Assembly (NCBI GenBank): GCA_019058135.1
Contig: JAHLWE010000151.1
Span: 1 to 17,401, forward strand
DNA length: 17,401 nt
Source: Promethearchaeota archaeon
GTDB lineage: Archaea > Asgardarchaeota > Lokiarchaeia > Sigyniarchaeales > SOKP01
Direction: 5' to 3'
Positions 14,850 through 17,401 of this stretch are shown here, piece after piece. The translations under genes were made by a program, and so were the position numbers. Below the pieces are notes generated by a model. The model searched no databases. It was not told the origin of the DNA and saw only the letters and a list, made by a program, of their open reading frames with translations. Each line of letters opens with the position of its first letter. Within the stretch, counting starts at the first letter, position 1.

Positions 14850-14851
14850 TT

Positions 14852-15181
14852 ATGTGGAAAATAATAGCGGAAAGTAAAGATAAAAGACCGAAACTTCAAA
14901 ATTATAAAAATTGGAATGAATTACCTCCAATTCCCATATCATTTCCTTGTTATGGAAGTATGGGAGAGACAGGAGATTGGAGGGTTTTTAGACCTGTAAT
15001 AGACAAAAAAAAATGCACTAAATGTGGATTTTGCTGGATGTACTGTCCTGAAGGAGTGATTCAAAAAAGTGAGGATGGATTTTTCACAATAGATTATGTA
15101 TATTGTAAAGGCTGTGGAATTTGTGCAAAAGAATGTCCTGTTAAAGCAATAGAAATGAAAAGGGAGAGTGAATTTGAATAA
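14852..15181 (+). CDS. porD: Pyruvate:ferredoxin oxidoreductase, delta subunit (2[4Fe-4S] ferredoxin)
   Basis: This 109-residue subunit relays electrons from the catalytic core to free ferredoxin. It has two complete [4Fe-4S] motifs: Cys55, Cys58, Cys61, Cys65 (CTKCGFCWMYC) and Cys85, Cys88, Cys91, Cys95 (CKGCGICAKEC). The N-terminal stretch (about 30-50, PCYGSMGETGDWRVFRP) is the usual porD lead-in that packs on the other subunits. An AAGGAG sits just upstream inside the gamma gene. The TAA overlaps the alpha ATG by one base (TAATG), indicating translational coupling. Confidence 0.94.
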   Translation: MWKIIAESKDKRPKLQNYKNWNELPPIPISFPCYGSMGETGDWRVFRPVIDKKKCTKCGFCWMYCPEGVIQKSEDGFFTIDYVYCKGCGICAKECPVKAIEMKRESEFE

Positions 15182-16416
15182 TGAGTCAAAAAGAACAGGA
15201 AATTAAGTTTATTAAAGGTAATGTTGCAGCAGCTTATGCAGCACGCTCAGCAAAGGTTCAAGTTATAAGTGCGTATCCAATTACTCCGCAAACAACTGTT
15301 GTTGAAAAACTTTCAGATTTTGTCGATTCTGGAGATATGCCAGCCCAATATATTAAAGTTGAATCGGAACACTCAGTTATGGCTGCTCTAGTAGGTGCAA
15401 GCATTGCTGGAACTAGAACCTTTTCCGCAACAGCTGGACAAGGTCTTTTATATATGAGCGAGATGGTTCATTGGGCAGCTGGTGCGAGATTACCTATAGT
15501 AATGACTATTGCATCGCGTGGAATCGCTCCTCCGTGGAATATATGGGCGGATTTTACTGATGTGATTTCACAGAGAGACGCTGGATGGTTAATTTCATTT
15601 GCATCTTCACATCAAGAGATTTATGATAGTGTTTTAATGGCCTATAAAATCTGTGAAAATGAGGAAGTTTTACTCCCAATGTTTGTTGCATATGGAGGTT
15701 TCGTATTATCACACACATCTAAACCGGTAATTATTGAACCTGATGATAAATTAGAAAAGTTTCTACCGCCTTTACCCGATGAAAAAGGCTGGCCACATAT
15801 TTTTATTGATCCAGAAAGACCAATGATGCATGGAAATCTAATTATGCCTTCTGGTTTTTATTATGAATTCAGAATGAAAATTCATGATGAAATGATGAAA
15901 TCGACGCACATAATTAAACAAACTGCTTTAGAATTTGAAAAGATCTTTGGAAGAAGTTATGGAAATGGACTTATTCAAGAATATAAGATAGATGATGCGG
16001 AAGTAGCATTGATTAATATTGGAGGGCTTGCACTACAGGCAGAGCAGGCTGTAGATGAACTAAGACAGGAGGGTTATAAAGTGGGTTCAGTAAGATTAAG
16101 ACATTTTAGACCATTTCCTACTGAGGAAATTATAAATATAGCGAAAAAGGTTGATGTTATTGGAGTAGTTGATCGAGATACAGCTTTTGGATCCCCAACT
16201 GGAGGTGCAGTTAGTTCTGAATGTAAAAGCGCACTTCACGGAACAGGTATTGATGCGATTATTTTACCGATTATTACTGGAATTGGAGGGAGAGAAGTTT
16301 CAGTAGAACAACAGAAGGAAGAATTTAAAAAATTAATAAAATTAAAAGAGACAGGAGAATTTCCACAGGATATGATACATGGGACTCTCTGGGATGGCAT
16401 TTTGGAGGTAAAATAA
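15181..16416 (+). CDS. porA: Pyruvate:ferredoxin oxidoreductase, alpha subunit
   Basis: This 411-residue subunit carries the pyrimidine-side thiamine-diphosphate domain and the domain II region of the oxidoreductase. Visible landmarks are GNVAAAYAARSAKVQVISAYPITPQT (about 13-38, including the conserved YPITP), KVESEHSVMAALVGASIAGTRTFSATAGQG, and HWAAGARLPIVM. The region RDAGWLISFASSHQEIYDS also matches POR alpha chains. Near the C terminus, IGVVDRDTAFGSPTGGAVSSEC and GIGGREVS are typical. Length suits porA. Its ATG overlaps the delta stop, and beta follows two bases after its own stop. Confidence 0.95.
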   Translation: MSQKEQEIKFIKGNVAAAYAARSAKVQVISAYPITPQTTVVEKLSDFVDSGDMPAQYIKVESEHSVMAALVGASIAGTRTFSATAGQGLLYMSEMVHWAAGARLPIVMTIASRGIAPPWNIWADFTDVISQRDAGWLISFASSHQEIYDSVLMAYKICENEEVLLPMFVAYGGFVLSHTSKPVIIEPDDKLEKFLPPLPDEKGWPHIFIDPERPMMHGNLIMPSGFYYEFRMKIHDEMMKSTHIIKQTALEFEKIFGRSYGNGLIQEYKIDDAEVALINIGGLALQAEQAVDELRQEGYKVGSVRLRHFRPFPTEEIINIAKKVDVIGVVDRDTAFGSPTGGAVSSECKSALHGTGIDAIILPIITGIGGREVSVEQQKEEFKKLIKLKETGEFPQDMIHGTLWDGILEVK

Positions 16417-16418
16417 TA

Positions 16419-17357
16419 ATGGTTAGTTTAAAAGAATTACAAGAAACATCTAGAGAGGAATTATTCTTAGCAGGAAATTCAACGTGTGCTGGTTGTGGAT
16501 TGGAGTTGGCACTTAGATGGGCGATGAAAGCGCTCGGTCCTAAGACCGCTCTGGTTGCTCCGGCAAGCTGCCTTAATGTGGTTGTTGGGTTATGGCCTAA
16601 AACTGCCCCAAATTTCCCCTTTATTAATATGGCATTTGCTGCATCAGCAGCAGCGGCATCTGGTCTATCTGCAGCCTTTAAAGCGAAAGAATGTAAATTT
16701 CCTGGAAAAGTGTGGGGGAAAATGACTTCCTTAGTCTTCGCGGGAGATGGTGGTACAACGGATATTGGAATTCAAGGTTTAAGTGGTGCAGCAGAAAGAA
16801 ACTCCAATATTCTTTATGTTTGTTACGATAATGAGGCTTATATGAATACTGGTATTCAAAGAAGCTCGTCTACACCTCATGGGGCTAGAACTACAACTAC
16901 ACCTTTTGGAAAACAACGATTTAAAAAAGATTTGCCTGCAATAGTGGTGGCTCATAACGTCCCATATGTAGCTACATGTTGTATCTCTTATCCGATTGAT
17001 CTTTATGAGAAATTTAAGAAAGCAAAAGATATTCAAGGATTTAGGTATATTCATATACTTGCACCCTGTCCACCCGGTTGGGGGTTTGCTTCTGAAGATA
17101 CCGTAAAAATGGGGAAACTGGCAGTGGAAACTGGATTTTGGATATTATATGAAGTTGAAAATGGTGAATTTAAATTATCTAAGCCGAGTAAAAAATATTT
17201 GGATCCCTCGAAACGCAGACCAATTCAAGAATATTTAGAGATTCAAAAAAGATTTAACACACTTTCTGAGGTTGGATTAGTTAAATGGCAAGAGAATATA
17301 AAAAATGCATGGAAATACATTGAGTTAGAATTAGAATTAAAGGAAAAAAGTAAATAA
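16419..17357 (+). CDS. porB: Pyruvate:ferredoxin oxidoreductase, beta subunit
   Basis: This 312-residue subunit binds the thiamine diphosphate and the proximal [4Fe-4S] cluster. CAGCG supplies Cys23 and Cys26, and SCLNVV supplies Cys51. The fourth ligand is most likely Cys217 in APCPPGW. Diphosphate and Mg binding uses GDGGTTDIGIQG (109-120), completed by YDNEAYMNTGIQRSS (136-150), which is the form seen in pyruvate enzymes. HGARTTTTPFGK follows, as in authentic porB. A GGAGGT at about 16404 precedes the ATG at 16419. All four cysteines and the cofactor motif are intact, so the complex should be functional. The last 44 bases of the window after its stop show no further gene. Confidence 0.95.
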   Translation: MVSLKELQETSREELFLAGNSTCAGCGLELALRWAMKALGPKTALVAPASCLNVVVGLWPKTAPNFPFINMAFAASAAAASGLSAAFKAKECKFPGKVWGKMTSLVFAGDGGTTDIGIQGLSGAAERNSNILYVCYDNEAYMNTGIQRSSSTPHGARTTTTPFGKQRFKKDLPAIVVAHNVPYVATCCISYPIDLYEKFKKAKDIQGFRYIHILAPCPPGWGFASEDTVKMGKLAVETGFWILYEVENGEFKLSKPSKKYLDPSKRRPIQEYLEIQKRFNTLSEVGLVKWQENIKNAWKYIELELELKEKSK

Positions 17358-17401
17358 TTGAATAAAACCTGAAAAAATTATTCACAAACAATTAAAATTA
17401 T

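Noticed and set aside
16779..17054. Minus-strand open frame of 91 codons inside porB
   Set aside because: It is antisense to conserved porB cofactor-binding sequence, with no independent support.

Overview
The window is AT-rich chromosomal DNA from an archaeon. It encodes a hypusine-type translation factor aIF5A, a FEN1 flap endonuclease with a C-terminal PCNA-binding motif, a two-ring CDC48 AAA ATPase, a HerA-like ATPase, an archaeal ZPR1-type zinc-finger protein and a four-subunit pyruvate:ferredoxin oxidoreductase. The lysine- and isoleucine-rich proteins, eukaryote-like information genes, a PFK-A family phosphofructokinase and a glycerol kinase/GDPD pair would fit an uncultivated, probably anaerobic, Asgard (Lokiarchaeia-like) lineage. 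That placement is my inference from gene content and has not been tested by a tree.

Layout. Bases 99-1043 hold an unrecognised helical protein and aIF5A. Bases 1044-2074 are a roughly 1-kb gap with no intact gene of normal size. It contains a small open frame ending in a hydrophobic helix (1027-1170). On the minus strand it contains a decayed membrane-protein gene (1433-1888): one continuous frame with two internal stops, a good ribosome binding site, and hydrophobic glycine-rich helices resembling an A/V-type ATPase proteolipid. Bases 2075-6831 carry four plus-strand genes: NAD kinase, FEN1, CDC48 and a small possible winged-helix protein. Bases 6832-10764 are minus strand: a HerA-like ATPase, a four-helix membrane protein built from an internal duplication, and glycerol kinase. 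A glycerophosphodiester phosphodiesterase is divergent from glycerol kinase, and a perfect 10-bp inverted repeat lies in the shared 155-bp promoter region. Next come a zinc-ribbon protein of unknown function (minus), a PFK with residues typical of pyrophosphate-dependent enzymes (plus) and ZPR1 (minus). The window ends with a compact gamma-delta-alpha-beta pyruvate:ferredoxin oxidoreductase operon.

How the genes work together. The metabolic genes cover sugar and glycerol catabolism: glycerol kinase and GDPD supply glycerol phosphate, PFK commits fructose 6-phosphate to glycolysis, and POR oxidises pyruvate to acetyl-CoA with reduced ferredoxin. NAD kinase supplies NADP. The other recognised genes are housekeeping: translation elongation, Okazaki-fragment processing, protein unfolding and DNA translocation. 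I see no CRISPR array, rRNA, tRNA, insertion sequence or defence island. The items most worth a second look are the decayed proteolipid-like gene, the open frame behind aIF5A, the PPi-type PFK signature, the glpK/GDPD inverted repeat and the duplicated membrane protein.
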